A stretch of DNA of 64,000 nucleotides. Source: Gadus chalcogrammus. Its lineage: Eukaryota > Chordata > Actinopteri > Gadiformes > Gadidae. Numbering within the stretch: the first letter of the stretch is position 1; the number at the start of each line of letters is the position of its first letter. Positions 20,004 to 29,987 of the stretch are shown piece by piece. Made by a program: the position numbers and the translations under genes. Where the stretch lies: the NCBI RefSeq assembly GCF_026213295.1, contig NC_079419.1:24900111-24964110 (forward strand), in the 5' to 3' direction. The notes below the pieces were generated by a model. That model was not told the DNA's origin and did not search any database. It worked only from the letters and a program-made list of their open reading frames with translations.

Positions 20004-20300
20004 GCATAACTGCTCCGCCATCGACACACGCGCAGGTAAGAACACAGACGCACGCGCGCACACCGCAGCGACACTCGCTAAGGTAAAACGTTATGTTTTT
20101 TAACATAACGGCTCCGCCATCGACACACACGCAGGTAAGAACACACACGCACGTGCACAAACCGCAGCGAAACTCGCCTTTAAACATAACGGCTCCGCCA
20201 TCGACACACACGCAGGTTAGAACACACACGCACGCGCACACAACGCAGCGACGCTCGCCCAGGTAAGACGTTATGTTTTAAACACAACTGCTCTGCCGTA
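20004..20300. repeat. Minisatellite, about 80-100 bp unit, three copies plus a remnant
   Basis: Units beginning CATAAC.GCTCCGCCATCGACACA start at about 20006, 20103 and 20183, with a worn fourth near 20284. Each contains CGCAGGTAAGAACACA or a close variant. The block sits at the end of a CA/CG-rich region from 19830. Confidence 0.75.
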
Positions 20301-20521
20301 GTCAAACTCTCCCAGGCAACACGTTCTGTCTATAGACTTCAGAAATTGAGATAAAAGGGAAGAGACAATTTCTCACCTCAACATGCAACGGCGGGTCGTT
20401 CATTTTGTCATATAAAAAACGTTAAATTCAAAGATCGCACCGACCTGCATATCAACACATAAGTCACGGAATCTTGTAGAGAAAGTGTCCCTATAACACA
20501 GAACGAAAACATGTCAATAAC

Positions 20522-21522
20522 CAGTGTTGGGAACGTTACTTTAAAAAGTAATTAGTTATAGTTACTACTTGTTCCAAAAAGTTGCTGTGTGTCAAAGAAT
20601 TTGGATTTTTCTGAGCAGTTTTCACTTGGTTCAAATGGTTGAACTGCCCATTCAAGGCCCTGATATACTTCCAACTGAATTTTAATTTGCTTGGTTGCAA
20701 AGACTGTGGAACATCTGCCGAATACTACAGAAAATGCCAACTTTTCATTGGATTGCTCCGGACTAGGAATTTCTGATGCTTCATCGAATCTGTTTGGTTT
20801 GTGCGTGTGGGTAGGACACACACGCGAGTGTGTCCTGGCTTGTGTGTAAAAACACTGGCTCCGATTGGCTAGGCAAGGCAAGGCAAGGCAACTTTATTTA
20901 TACAGCACTTTTCATACACAAGGCAGACTCAAAGTGCTTCACATAAAAACATTGTCATACAATAAAATAAAATAATAGATAAGTAAAAGAAAACATATGC
21001 AAAGAAATGAGTAAAATAGAAAGTTAAAAAGGCATTTTAGTATTGAAATAGAAAATAAAGGCATGGTTAAAAAAGCTTTTTAGAAAGTGCAATGTATTTA
21101 AGATTTAGCAGAAAGCTAAAGCAAACATAAAAGTCTTCAGTCTTGTTTTAAAGGTGCTCAGAGTTGGGGCAAGACTTAAATCCTCAGGGAGTTCATTCCA
21201 GCTATTTGTTGCATTGTAACTAAATCCTGCTTTCCCATGTTTTGTGTTTACTCTGGGGATGATTAACAGATTGGTCTCAGAGGATCTTAGAAGGCTTACC
21301 ATGAAACATGACTCTGCCTTAGCCAATCATAATTTGCTTATCTCATTGTTAACCCACCCGGTCTCCTCACTCCAGGGGTGCGTTCGGATTACGCAATCAA
21401 TTCATAGTAACGCACCGCATTTAACGCACATTAACGGCATTGTAACGACGGAAACAGTAATTAGTTAGATTACCCCGTTTCTTATAACGCTGTTCTTTTA
21501 AACAGCGTTATTAAAAACACTG
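20522..21522. mobile_element. hAT element with exact 8-bp target duplication
   Basis: The element starts CAGTGTTGGGAACGTTAC and ends with the inverse TAAAAACACTG. It is flanked by TCAATAAC at 20514-20521 and 21523-21530, an exact 8-bp duplication as expected for hAT transposition. There is no transposase ORF. It carries an L2-type LINE fragment inside. Confidence 0.9.
20872..21330 (-). mobile_element. L2-like LINE 3' fragment nested in the hAT element
   Basis: On the minus strand it encodes the C-terminal end of an L2-type reverse transcriptase (FSYNATNSWNELPEDLS, then STFKTRLKTFMF). A 3' tail follows with GCACTTTGAGTCTGCCTTGT and a (CCTTG)n end at about 20872-20890. It is strongly 5' truncated. 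The two edges show an inverted, not direct, 9-bp match (20863-20871 and 21320-21328). Confidence 0.8.
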
Positions 21523-21569
21523 TCAATAACACACTATGGTGAATTATGTCTATAGAGTCCACCACAAGA

Positions 21570-21660
21570 CTACACTTTGTTGCTCAAATGTAATATTACC
21601 CTCCTCCTTGAGCCTCCCGAAATGTCTGTACACTTTGTTGCTCAAACTTAATATTACTCC
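21570..21660. repeat. Short direct duplication
   Basis: TACACTTTGTTGCTCAAATG plus TAATATTAC at about 21571 recurs at 21629-21658 as TACACTTTGTTGCTCAAACT plus TAATATTACT, about 58 bp apart. It borders the palindrome at 21655. Confidence 0.7.
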
Positions 21661-21714
21661 CTTTGCTGATTTGCATGCATAGTATACTATGCATGCAAAT
21701 CAGCAAAGCGAGTA
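21655..21714. repeat. 60-bp palindrome with one mismatched pair
   Basis: 21661-21684 and 21685-21708 are exact inverse complements with no spacer (centre GTATAC). After one C-C mismatch the pairing continues for 5 bp each side. Each arm contains ATTTGCAT/ATGCAAAT, the POU octamer sequence, in opposite orientations. Confidence 0.95.
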
Positions 21715-21799
21715 CACTACACTTTTCATGGAACCATTACCCGTTACCGTCAATTGCCTAATTTTATGATGTGATCAAATGCTCACACACTACCTGCTT

Positions 21800-21942
21800 T
21801 CAGACACACGTGTAAATCCTGATATTCTCCTGATGGGCCGTATGTGTGAACAACATATCCTAGCATTTGTACCCTGAAAATCTCGTGAATAATACTACCC
21901 GTGAGGTAGTATTTTCTCTGTAGGAAATGTAAATTACCTTAT
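21800..21942. repeat. Interspersed repeat, copy 1
   Basis: CGTGTAAATCCTGATATTCTCCTG...GAAATGTAAATTACCTTA is shared with 36525-36666. The copies differ by substitutions and small indels; no coding capacity. Confidence 0.75.
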
Positions 21943-22272
21943 ATGTGAATGAGGAGTAGAAAGTCAGTATTTCTCACACCGCTTTAGTGAGCGTGTTGAT
22001 GACGCTTCTGCCATTTTCATTGAGTGGCCTCCTAAATGATAATCAGCCTGTTGCCTTCTGTTCGCTGAATGGTTAAAAAATATTTAAATGTTGGCACTGC
22101 CTTTAAGAGTCATTTATGGTGAACGAATGTTATACGTTGTACAATTACACGCAAAATGTTATTATAATATGCGCTCAGAAATTTGTTACATTATCGACTG
22201 GGGTTTCCACATTATTGCTATGGGTTTAATTACAACTAGAGGTTGAGCGCACACAACCCGCGAGCGAAAACT

Positions 22273-22368
22273 CTAGTATATATAATTATGCTGTGCACAT
22301 ACAAATAAAGATCAGTATATGCATCATAAAGAGCCTCTGATAAAATATAGACAGTTGACAATTCAAAA
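22273..22368. repeat. Interspersed repeat shared with 19565-19656
   Basis: The ~90-bp block AGTATATGCATCATAAAG..CCTCTGATA.AATATAGA.AGTTGACAATTCAAAA occurs in both places in the same orientation with about 10 differences. Family unknown. Confidence 0.75.
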
Positions 22369-23134
22369 ATCAACTGACCTCAGAAGTTAGTTGATGGCCC
22401 AGCAATTGAAATGAATGACGTCTTACGCCATAGAATGGATTTTTGGAAAGCAAGGCAAGAGCCCTTCTACGGAGAGCCTTGGCACTCCCCATAGACCCCC
22501 ATAATATCGAACTTGGTTGCAGTTCCATTAGAATTCCACTGGGAGTGATCGCGGGCGAGTGCCGATTGAATGGTGGTCTATAGAGCTAGACGGCTTAATG
22601 TATCTTTCACCTGCTTGTCGTTGAAAGATTGCATATTTTATTGTAGATTCTGTAAGTTCAATATAAATTATAGTACAAATGTCGAATGAATGAGTACTTA
22701 TGTACTTTCGATTTCATACAGGTTGGGTCGTTATTGGCCGTATCACGCTAGCATTCTTCTAATGACTGCTGATTGGTTAGTGACAGACTTGCGACTGATT
22801 ACGACCAGAGACCCTGCTTGATGGCATCTGAAGCTAAAGCAGAATAGATCATTATCTTAAGGAGATCTATCCGTCAAAGTTCATTGTAATATATTACATC
22901 CTCATCATCCTCATTGTCATCCGCTTATTGGGCGGCGGCGGCAGCAGCTGCTCGAAATGTGTATATATATATATATTATATATATAATATGTGCAGAAGT
23001 GCGAAAGTGACTCAGAAGCAGAACCTCTGGCAGTATGAAAATATGTGACGTCACTTTTTACTGATTTTTAGAACAGATAGCTAAGTGAACTTAAAAGAAA
23101 GTATTTATTCAGCCGAGGGAATTATCTTTTTCCA
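22369..23134. other. No gene seen
   Basis: Unique-looking sequence with a TA-rich run at about 22960-22990 and a GGCGGCGGCGGCAGCAGC patch at 22932-22950. No supported ORF. Confidence 0.5.
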
Positions 23135-24055
23135 GCGTGACTTCGCCATTCTATAGAGTGGCGAAGTCACGCCCTTTCCGGTAGAGCCCATGGGACCCAT
23201 TCATGGAAAAATATGAATGGGTTTCAATGGAGTGAAATTAAATATTTTCTGGTCCCAGTTTTTATATGCCCTTGATTACACATATGTTGTTTGTAGATTT
23301 AACTGATAATTTTTCATGTCAAGAGTTTGACCGTTTATTGTGCAATTGTTCAATTAAAGGCTGTAGCGTTAACACAATAAGAAAGCATACGTGTCTCGTA
23401 TGTGCCGTCACGCTCCCTGTGACTGGCAGGGACAAGACCAACAATCTCCCCATCGGCATAACTGAAACTCTCCACATGCCCTGACTTATAATGGTTTTCA
23501 CCTCTTTCGATGCTTTCCCCTTGGAAAAAACCTAACATTATCAAACTTCTTCACGAAAATGTTTAGTTTTTTTTTGCATGAAAAATTATCATTTAAATCC
23601 ACAAACAACGTATGTGTAATCCGGGGCATATAGACTGGGACCAGAAAATAATTACTTTCACCCCATTGATCCCATACATATTTTTCGATCTCATAGGTCC
23701 CATGGGCTGTACCGGAAGGTGCGTGACTTCGCCACTCTATAGAGCTCGTAAGTCCCTTCCGGGAGACCCCCGTTGACGGTCTTGTCCACACCAGTTGCAG
23801 AGAGCGTGACGTCACATACGAGACGTGTAGTCTACCTCATTGTGTTTTCTCTACAGCCTTTAACTGAACAATTGCACAATAAACGGTCAAACTCTATGTG
23901 AACAATTATTACTTTGGACCCACATAAAACTTTTGTGTAATCCAAGGCATTTAATGACTGGGGTCAGAAAATAATACATTTCTTTCCATTGACTCCAATT
24001 CTAATTGTCCTCGCCCAGAGGTCCCATGCGGGTCTTACGAGCTCTATAGACGGGC
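23135..24055. repeat. Three copies of one repeat, one forward and two inverted
   Basis: Copy A (about 23190-23460, plus) shares TTTCTGGTCCCAGT...CCGTTTATTGTGCAATTGTTCA...ACGTGTCTCGTATGTG with copy B (about 23550-23720, minus) and copy C (about 23800-24040, minus). A 38-bp palindrome (GCGTGACTTCGCCATTCTAT and its inverse) lies at 23135-23172, and its half-site returns at about 23722-23745. This looks like a fold-back or MITE cluster with rearranged arms. ORFs here are non-coding artefacts. Confidence 0.75.
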
Positions 24056-24788
24056 TCTGGTACAAGGGAGTCCAATGGGAGTTTCTGTTTTCGCTATCAA
24101 CGGGTAATGCACTTTTTATTTTATTTACTAAACTACAAATTCCCCTATCACAGGTAATCTGTTGTTTTGCTCCAGTAATACCTTCCTACGTATCTCAGTT
24201 CACCAAGGGTTCATTGTGTTAAGGTTGAAGAACACTGCTCTTGGACGTATATTAGTTGGTTGAGAAATATAAAATGCATGCAGAAAATACATTGCGCTGA
24301 GTCCAAAGAAGAGACACATTCTTATTGAATCATTTTTATTGTATCCGTCTGTAAAGCAAGGATATTTCATGAATGACATTTAACACTTTTGAAAAATCCC
24401 CAATTTGTATCATAGTGAATTTCAATTATTGAAGCAAAACGGATTTTAATGCATTTTTATTTTATTTTTGATTCTGTACATATGTCACAAAACTGGGTAT
24501 TACTGATGCCACAATATCCCATGAGAGGAAATTGCCATCAGAAGGGGTCATCTCAATGGGGCCGCCATTAAAAACTAGAGCTCACAGTAGCAACAGATCA
24601 GATCTATTTTATGGCACAGAACACATGGTTATTCTCAGAAAGATTTCACAAGACAACTTACAAATGTTATTCCAACCAACATGACTTTTCATAAATTTAG
24701 TGTACACAGCATCTTATTTTCAGTATACTTGTACCGTACCATGACAGATACACTTGATGACTAAACACGGCAAGTAATTTAAGGTTTG

Positions 24789-24913
24789 TTTTACAACGGT
24801 ATGAATGCATTTCGACCCAAGCTACTTGTCGACCCAAGCTTTGGGGAGGGGCTCAAAAACCCCTCCCCAAAGCTTGGGTCGACAAGTCGAAATGCATTCA
24901 TACCGTTGTAAAA
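24789..24913. repeat. 125-bp near-perfect hairpin
   Basis: The arms of 54 bp (TTTTACAACGGTATGAATGC ... TTTGGGGAGGGG) pair without mismatch around an 8-nt loop (CTCAAAAA). The left arm has one extra 9-nt stretch, CCCAAGCTA, that repeats part of the arm. No ORF. Confidence 0.95.
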
Positions 24914-25895
24914 TTAGGCTGCATTTTCATGTTCAATGACAAGTTAGCAGGAAATTAACTACACATGTACAATTTGTAAAACTGCTCTAGAGTTAGAGAA
25001 TTCAATTAATCAGAAGTTCTATCACAATGATTTAAAGTCCAACAAATACACCCTACAATCATCCATGGGCTGAGGATATTTCATGTCTTACAAACAATCA
25101 TATTCAACTGACAATTGGTCAAACGGCATCAATGGAATGATGGTAATGGGGGTTAAATAGAAAAAGGTGAATAAATACTGTAATGCAAAACCATGGACAC
25201 ACAACATAGGTCTGAGCTGGTCAAAGATGGAATGTCTAGGGACTAGGACGGGCTGTCTTGTTGATGACATCAGCCTCACTCATGTTGAACTCACGTTTTA
25301 CAATCAGACATCCCCATTACTATCACTCTTAGGACCACGTCCACTAACAGCAAAATAATGGGAGAAAAAGCTGAATTGAGTGCTTGGAGGGCTGAAAGAA
25401 CATTTCTAAGTCTTTGAGCATTGAAATAAGTGCCAGATAAGATGCCTGCCATCTAGTCTCCTATGCTGGAGAGGGCCGTGTCCGAGTAGTACCATGTTCA
25501 TTAGAGGGGTAAGCATGCAACTTTACACCCAAAAAATATTGGAGAACCTGGTGATACTCTGGTGAGACATAGAGCATAAGCAAATAACTACCCCCACTGA
25601 GATTACATTTTAACTATCCCATTTGACCATCTGCCAATGGTCTCTAATACAAGGAGTCCAAATTCAGTCAAGATTTTTTTTTATTACACCTTTTGTAAAT
25701 ATACATTGAGACAATTTTGGTAAACATGCCATTGTGGTAGTGTAAAACAATTTGTAATGTCTATTGTTTTTAAGGTAGGATGAAGGGGATGTAGAAGTGA
25801 ACCATGGTAAAATATGATTATTGGCTTTTCTAATTCCAGAAGTATTGTCAACACAGCGGGTGGATGCTATGAGGATGATAGATGGGAGGAGTTGC
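24914..25895 (-). other. pfn2 3' flank / probable 3' UTR
   Basis: No coding sequence is seen. Downstream of the nearer alternative last exon of pfn2 on the minus strand, an AATAAA (TTTATT on plus, 25680-25685) is a candidate polyadenylation signal about 210 nt past that stop. Further TTTATT motifs occur near 24334 and 24455. The true 3' end cannot be set from sequence alone. Confidence 0.45.
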
Positions 25896-25993
25896 TTAAT
25901 ATCCAGAATTCCTCAGGTACTGAACCATCTCAAATGCCTTCTTGTTGAGCTTTCCGCCATGGACCCCATCCTTCCCCATCACTACAACCAACA
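25896..25993 (-). CDS. pfn2: pfn2 alternative last exon, second form
   Basis: Acceptor GTGTGCTCCAG precedes the exon at 25993. The 98 nt encode [31 protein letters not shown] and a TAA stop. It has the same length and phase as the other form and an alternative C-terminal helix, positioned like the PFN2b exon of mammals although its sequence differs from human 2b. Confidence 0.9.
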
Positions 25994-28180
25994 CTGGAGC
26001 ACACGTTGGGAAAAAAAAGAAACAAGAGAGAAATGAACAGAATTGAAGAGCACCCCCCCTCCCCCCCCTTCTTTATGAAGGGTGGTGGGAAAAAATAAAT
26101 GGTGACATAGGATCTTGCCACCACTCTTCATTGCTATTAAAAAGTTGCCAAGACATTTGACTGCTTGCAGAGAATTCTCTTTTTTTATCCCTCAAATTTG
26201 ATCTATTAGTGAGCTGGCAACATTAAAATCCTGAATCTCTCAAGTATTTTGCCATCGTGTATGCCTTCTTATTCAATACGCCTCCATGGACACCTTCTTT
26301 GCCCATAACAAGTACCAAGACTGAAAGAGAAAAGATAGGAAAAAAGGGAAAGTTTAGAGAAGTGAGTGGTACAGAAGATGCAGTCAAGAGAAGAAATGAC
26401 TATTAGAAGGAAGTCCTTTACTGATTCAATAATGTTAACGTTTATCTCCTAAAACTAAAGGAAGTTTAAAAAGAGGAAAACATTTATAACTTTGAGGATG
26501 CTTGATTAATGAAAGATGCATAGGGGCAAAATAAACGGATCAATATATTTTATCTGAATATGAAGGAAGGTGCAGTCCGTGTTATAGTAGGAATGTAAGC
26601 GTTAATCTTCATGGAGTTGGAACTATTGTTTGGTTTTTCCATCAGGCTAGGGTTCACATGCATGTTATAGTAACCAGGAAACATTTAGATGCTCGAATGG
26701 GACAGAGGACAGCAGAGTGAAAGGGAAAGAAGCCACTGAAAATAATCATGAATTAGATAAGACAAAGACGCCTTCTTCTGTTATCTAAACTAATGGTATA
26801 CAATTGATATACTTCCGAAACTCGCATCTTCATCATATGATGCGACCTGACGCTGACTTGGCCAATCCTTTTTATCAAATGGACTTGTGTTTCCTCAAAT
26901 CCATTTGATGTTTTCAAACAAGTCGAACTCTGCTTGCGTGAGAGTTCTGCAACCAAAATAATCAATATAAATAAGGTTTACCTCTTCCAGCCTTCCCTAC
27001 GGTAATGTTGAATGTTGGCTCCCCACCCGTGCTCTTTGTCCTGATGTCCATTGTCCAGTCACTGTCGGTGTTCAGGCTGTCTCTGATGACTGAACACTTC
27101 TTGGCGCCCAGAGTGAGGCCATTGGTGAAGAAGCTCTCCCTGTCTTTTCCAACCAGGATGTCAATTTCTTGAACCTGCCGAGGGTTTTTGAGAATAAAAC
27201 AATTAATATTGAAAGGAAATTGGTACTGTGCATTAAATAAGAATCTTAATCTGCAATTACATGGTAAAAAACGACTAGTTATGCACCATTGCTTCTACGT
27301 CAATGACACCATTATAGCATGTGAATGCATTTCAATCCAGGAGGTTCTTCAATAGAACACTAGCAACAAATCGAAAGCTATAGGAAGCTTTGGACAACCG
27401 ATGAAACATTGAAAAACACAAAAATGTGGCATAACAGTCATATTTGTTGGTTTTGTTATACAACATCAATTGCGATAGCACGTTTTTAAACCACCGATGC
27501 CCCAAATTAAACGCCAGTCTGATGTATATGCAAGGATCCTAACTCCCAACGTTATTCAAAGCAGGACAGTCTCTGGACCCAGTCTCAAACCTCAGCTAAA
27601 TAGTTCCAGGCATTAATTTTGGAACATGTGCTGTATAAATGCACCGCATACGTGCACACTTCAGGTGGTTCATTAACAGCACTAGCCAGCTGGTAGCAGC
27701 TAATCACAGCGCTGCTCCCAGAGCAACAACACTATACGGCCGATTAGTCAAATAGTCTGACACATGAAGGCTATTGACAGTCTACCCGATACATGTTGAC
27801 GGTTCGTCCCAACGGTGCGATACGGTGTACTGACCCAGCATGAGGTAAAGGATAGGATTTGTTTAGGGAGTAACGATATCGGGCCACAGCTAACTAGCAT
27901 GCAGAACAGTGATACCTAGCTACTAGACCTAGTGGTATCGAGGTGCACAGACATAAAGAGTTAACGTGTGGGGGGGGATGACACCCAGAACACAAAAATC
28001 ACAATGAAATTCCCCAGCAGAATCAGATACCATCTCCCCAGTGTCTCTTACCGTTATATTGGTAAATAGTCTACCGGCATGTGCTGCCCAAACATACTTG
28101 GCGTCTGTGTACCCAACAATGGCGGAGTCCTGACAGTCGCCGTCGGCCATCAGGTTATCAACGTAGCCTTGCCAAGACAT
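25896..28180 (-). CDS. pfn2: Profilin-2, spliced, with alternative last coding exons
   Basis: Profilin binds G-actin, poly-proline ligands and phosphoinositides and regulates actin assembly in the cytoplasm. Exon 1 is 28180-28052 (43 codons: [14 protein letters not shown], then [14 protein letters not shown]), with donor ACG|GTAAGAG. Exon 2 is 27174-26982 (193 nt: [36 protein letters not shown]), acceptor CGGCAG, donor AGAG|GTAAAC. A last exon follows, 26320-26223 or 25993-25896. Either choice gives 139 residues, the normal profilin length. N-terminal W and Y residues of the poly-Pro site are kept. The alternative ends correspond to the PFN2a/PFN2b type of splicing. Teleosts have pfn2 paralogues; proximity to tsc22d2 supports PFN2 orthology. 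Confidence 0.95.
26223..26320 (-). CDS. pfn2: pfn2 alternative last exon, a-type
   Basis: Acceptor TTTCTCTTTCAG precedes the exon at 26320. The 98 nt encode [31 protein letters not shown] and a TAA stop. The ending YLRDSGF is that of mammalian PFN2a. Nearer to exon 2. Confidence 0.93.
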
Positions 28181-28480
28181 ATTTAACAAACTGGTGAAAT
28201 ATAAAACCGCCGGTGTCTTAAAAATACGGTTCGATGATAGAGGCGTTATCAATTGGCCTACAGAGGAATTCAGTGTTTCCAATTCAACTCACACTGCGAC
28301 GCTAACAAACATCCACGGGCAGCAAAGAAAGCCAATGGGTGTAGTCCGATCAGAACCCTCCGCACAATGAGCTCTGTAGTCCGGATCAGATCCCTCCGCA
28401 TAATGAGCTCTGGCGCTTATGTAGAAAGGAGAGCGGCGGTATGGACTGCGCGCCCTTCAGTGGGAGGCCAGAGAACCACC
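28181..28480 (-). promoter_or_regulatory. pfn2 5' UTR / promoter region with a 35-bp tandem duplication
   Basis: This lies immediately upstream of the pfn2 ATG. 28341-28375 and 28376-28411 are two copies of GTAGTCCGATCAGAACCCTC...AATGAGCTCT with three differences. The region has several CpGs and no obvious TATA box. Promoter function is inferred from position. Confidence 0.5.
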
Positions 28481-28940
28481 AACAACTAGGGCTGCGGACT
28501 GGTCGATTGAGTACCTACCAAATGTATTCATGACAGAAATTGCTAGTCCAATTAAATTAATTATTTTGTGACGGCAGTGATTTATTCTTCAAACCCGTTT
28601 TCCAACCAATGCATTGATTGATTAATTTGATCGGAGTTGTGACATTATATGATATCACCTTTCACTATTCTAAATTATGTACAACCCAAATAATGGATAA
28701 TGTTGGGGACCAACTCCAGCTAGTGCAATTTCTCTGGCTGATCCAATATGGCAGAGGAGGCGATAACGCTTTAGATTACAGCAATTGACTGGCTAATTAA
28801 TCCGCTGTAAAATGTTGCACTAACTGTTCAAATTTGGTAGAGGAGACTGGGGAGGGTTTCAACACTTTGTGCATTTCCCTCAGTTAGAGACTATTTGGAC
28901 TAGACAAACCAAATGTCGATACATTAAACTTACATAATGT
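28481..28940. other. No gene seen
   Basis: AT-rich intergenic sequence upstream of pfn2. Confidence 0.5.
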
Positions 28941-28944
28941 GTCT

Positions 28945-29665
28945 GCTAATTGCATGGGGCCTGGATGGCGTGACAGGAAGGGTTCTGAAAGAATGTGCAG
29001 ACCAGCTCTCCGAGGTTTTCACAAAGATCTTCAACCTGTCCCTGTCCAAATCCATAATCCCACCGTGCTTGAACTCTGCCACAATCATCCCACTACAAAA
29101 AAGCCTGTCATCAGCGCCCTAATGACTACCGCCCGGTCGCTCTCACACCAGTCATCATGAAGTGTTGAGAGACTGGTATCTCAAAACCAGCCTAAAGCCC
29201 ACCTCCCGCCCACCTTCCTTCACCAGTTTGTCTACAGAGCAAATAGGTCCACTTGTATCCTTCTACCGTTGCTCCATCGAGAGTGCTGGCGTACTGTATG
29301 ACCACATGGTATGCTCTGCAGCGGAAAGGAGAGCCATTCAGAGGGTCATCAAAACCACCCAGAAAATCACTGGTTGCACACAGCCCTCCCTGAAGGACAC
29401 CTTCAGGTCTCGCTGCCTGGGCAGGACAGCCAACATCCTGAAAGAACCTTCCCACCCTGGACAAAACCTGCTCCACCTGCTGCCCTCTGCTGCACAGGTC
29501 TCTCAAAGCTTGCACCAACAGACTTAGAGATAGCTTCTGCCCCATAGGCATACGTGAACTGAACAATGCAAAATAAGAATTATACATTCATATTCAACTA
29601 AATCTCATTTCACAAGCACCTTAAATACATCCTGTATGTACCAATTTGCACTATAAAAAAAAAAA
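28945..29665 (+). mobile_element. Rex1-like LINE fragment, internally deleted
   Basis: The plus strand gives GPGWRDRKG/GLDGVTGRVLKECADQLSEVFTKIFNLSLSKSIIPPCLNSATIIPL across two frames, then DYRPVALT-like sequence. It then jumps to the 3' part (AERRAIQRVIKTTQKITGCTQPSL, RCLGRTANILKEPSHPG) and a tail with TTTGCACTATAAAAAAAA. The catalytic palm region is missing. Same general family as the minus-strand fragment at 12420-12935. Confidence 0.8.
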
Positions 29666-29987
29666 ACTGGACAACATTACTGTGCAAATTGATTCGAATG
29701 GAAGAAGTCAGATATTGGAACTGACCGCAACCCTGGGCACTGTTGCAACACAATCAAGAAAAACATTAAATTTGAATCTGTCTGAAAGAGCAGTGTGTAT
29801 ATTATACTATTAGTAATATTAATGAAATACCAGTTGTATGTTCTAAACTTGTGAATGTCCAAAACTTTGCTCAAATTTTCGAACAGTTAGAATAAAGCTG
29901 GTTGCCCTCGAAAGTGGCCTGGGGACGACTTAAGGAGAGACTGGGGTTCCCTTTTGACAATCTGATGTCACCACGGAGAGGTGCAAC

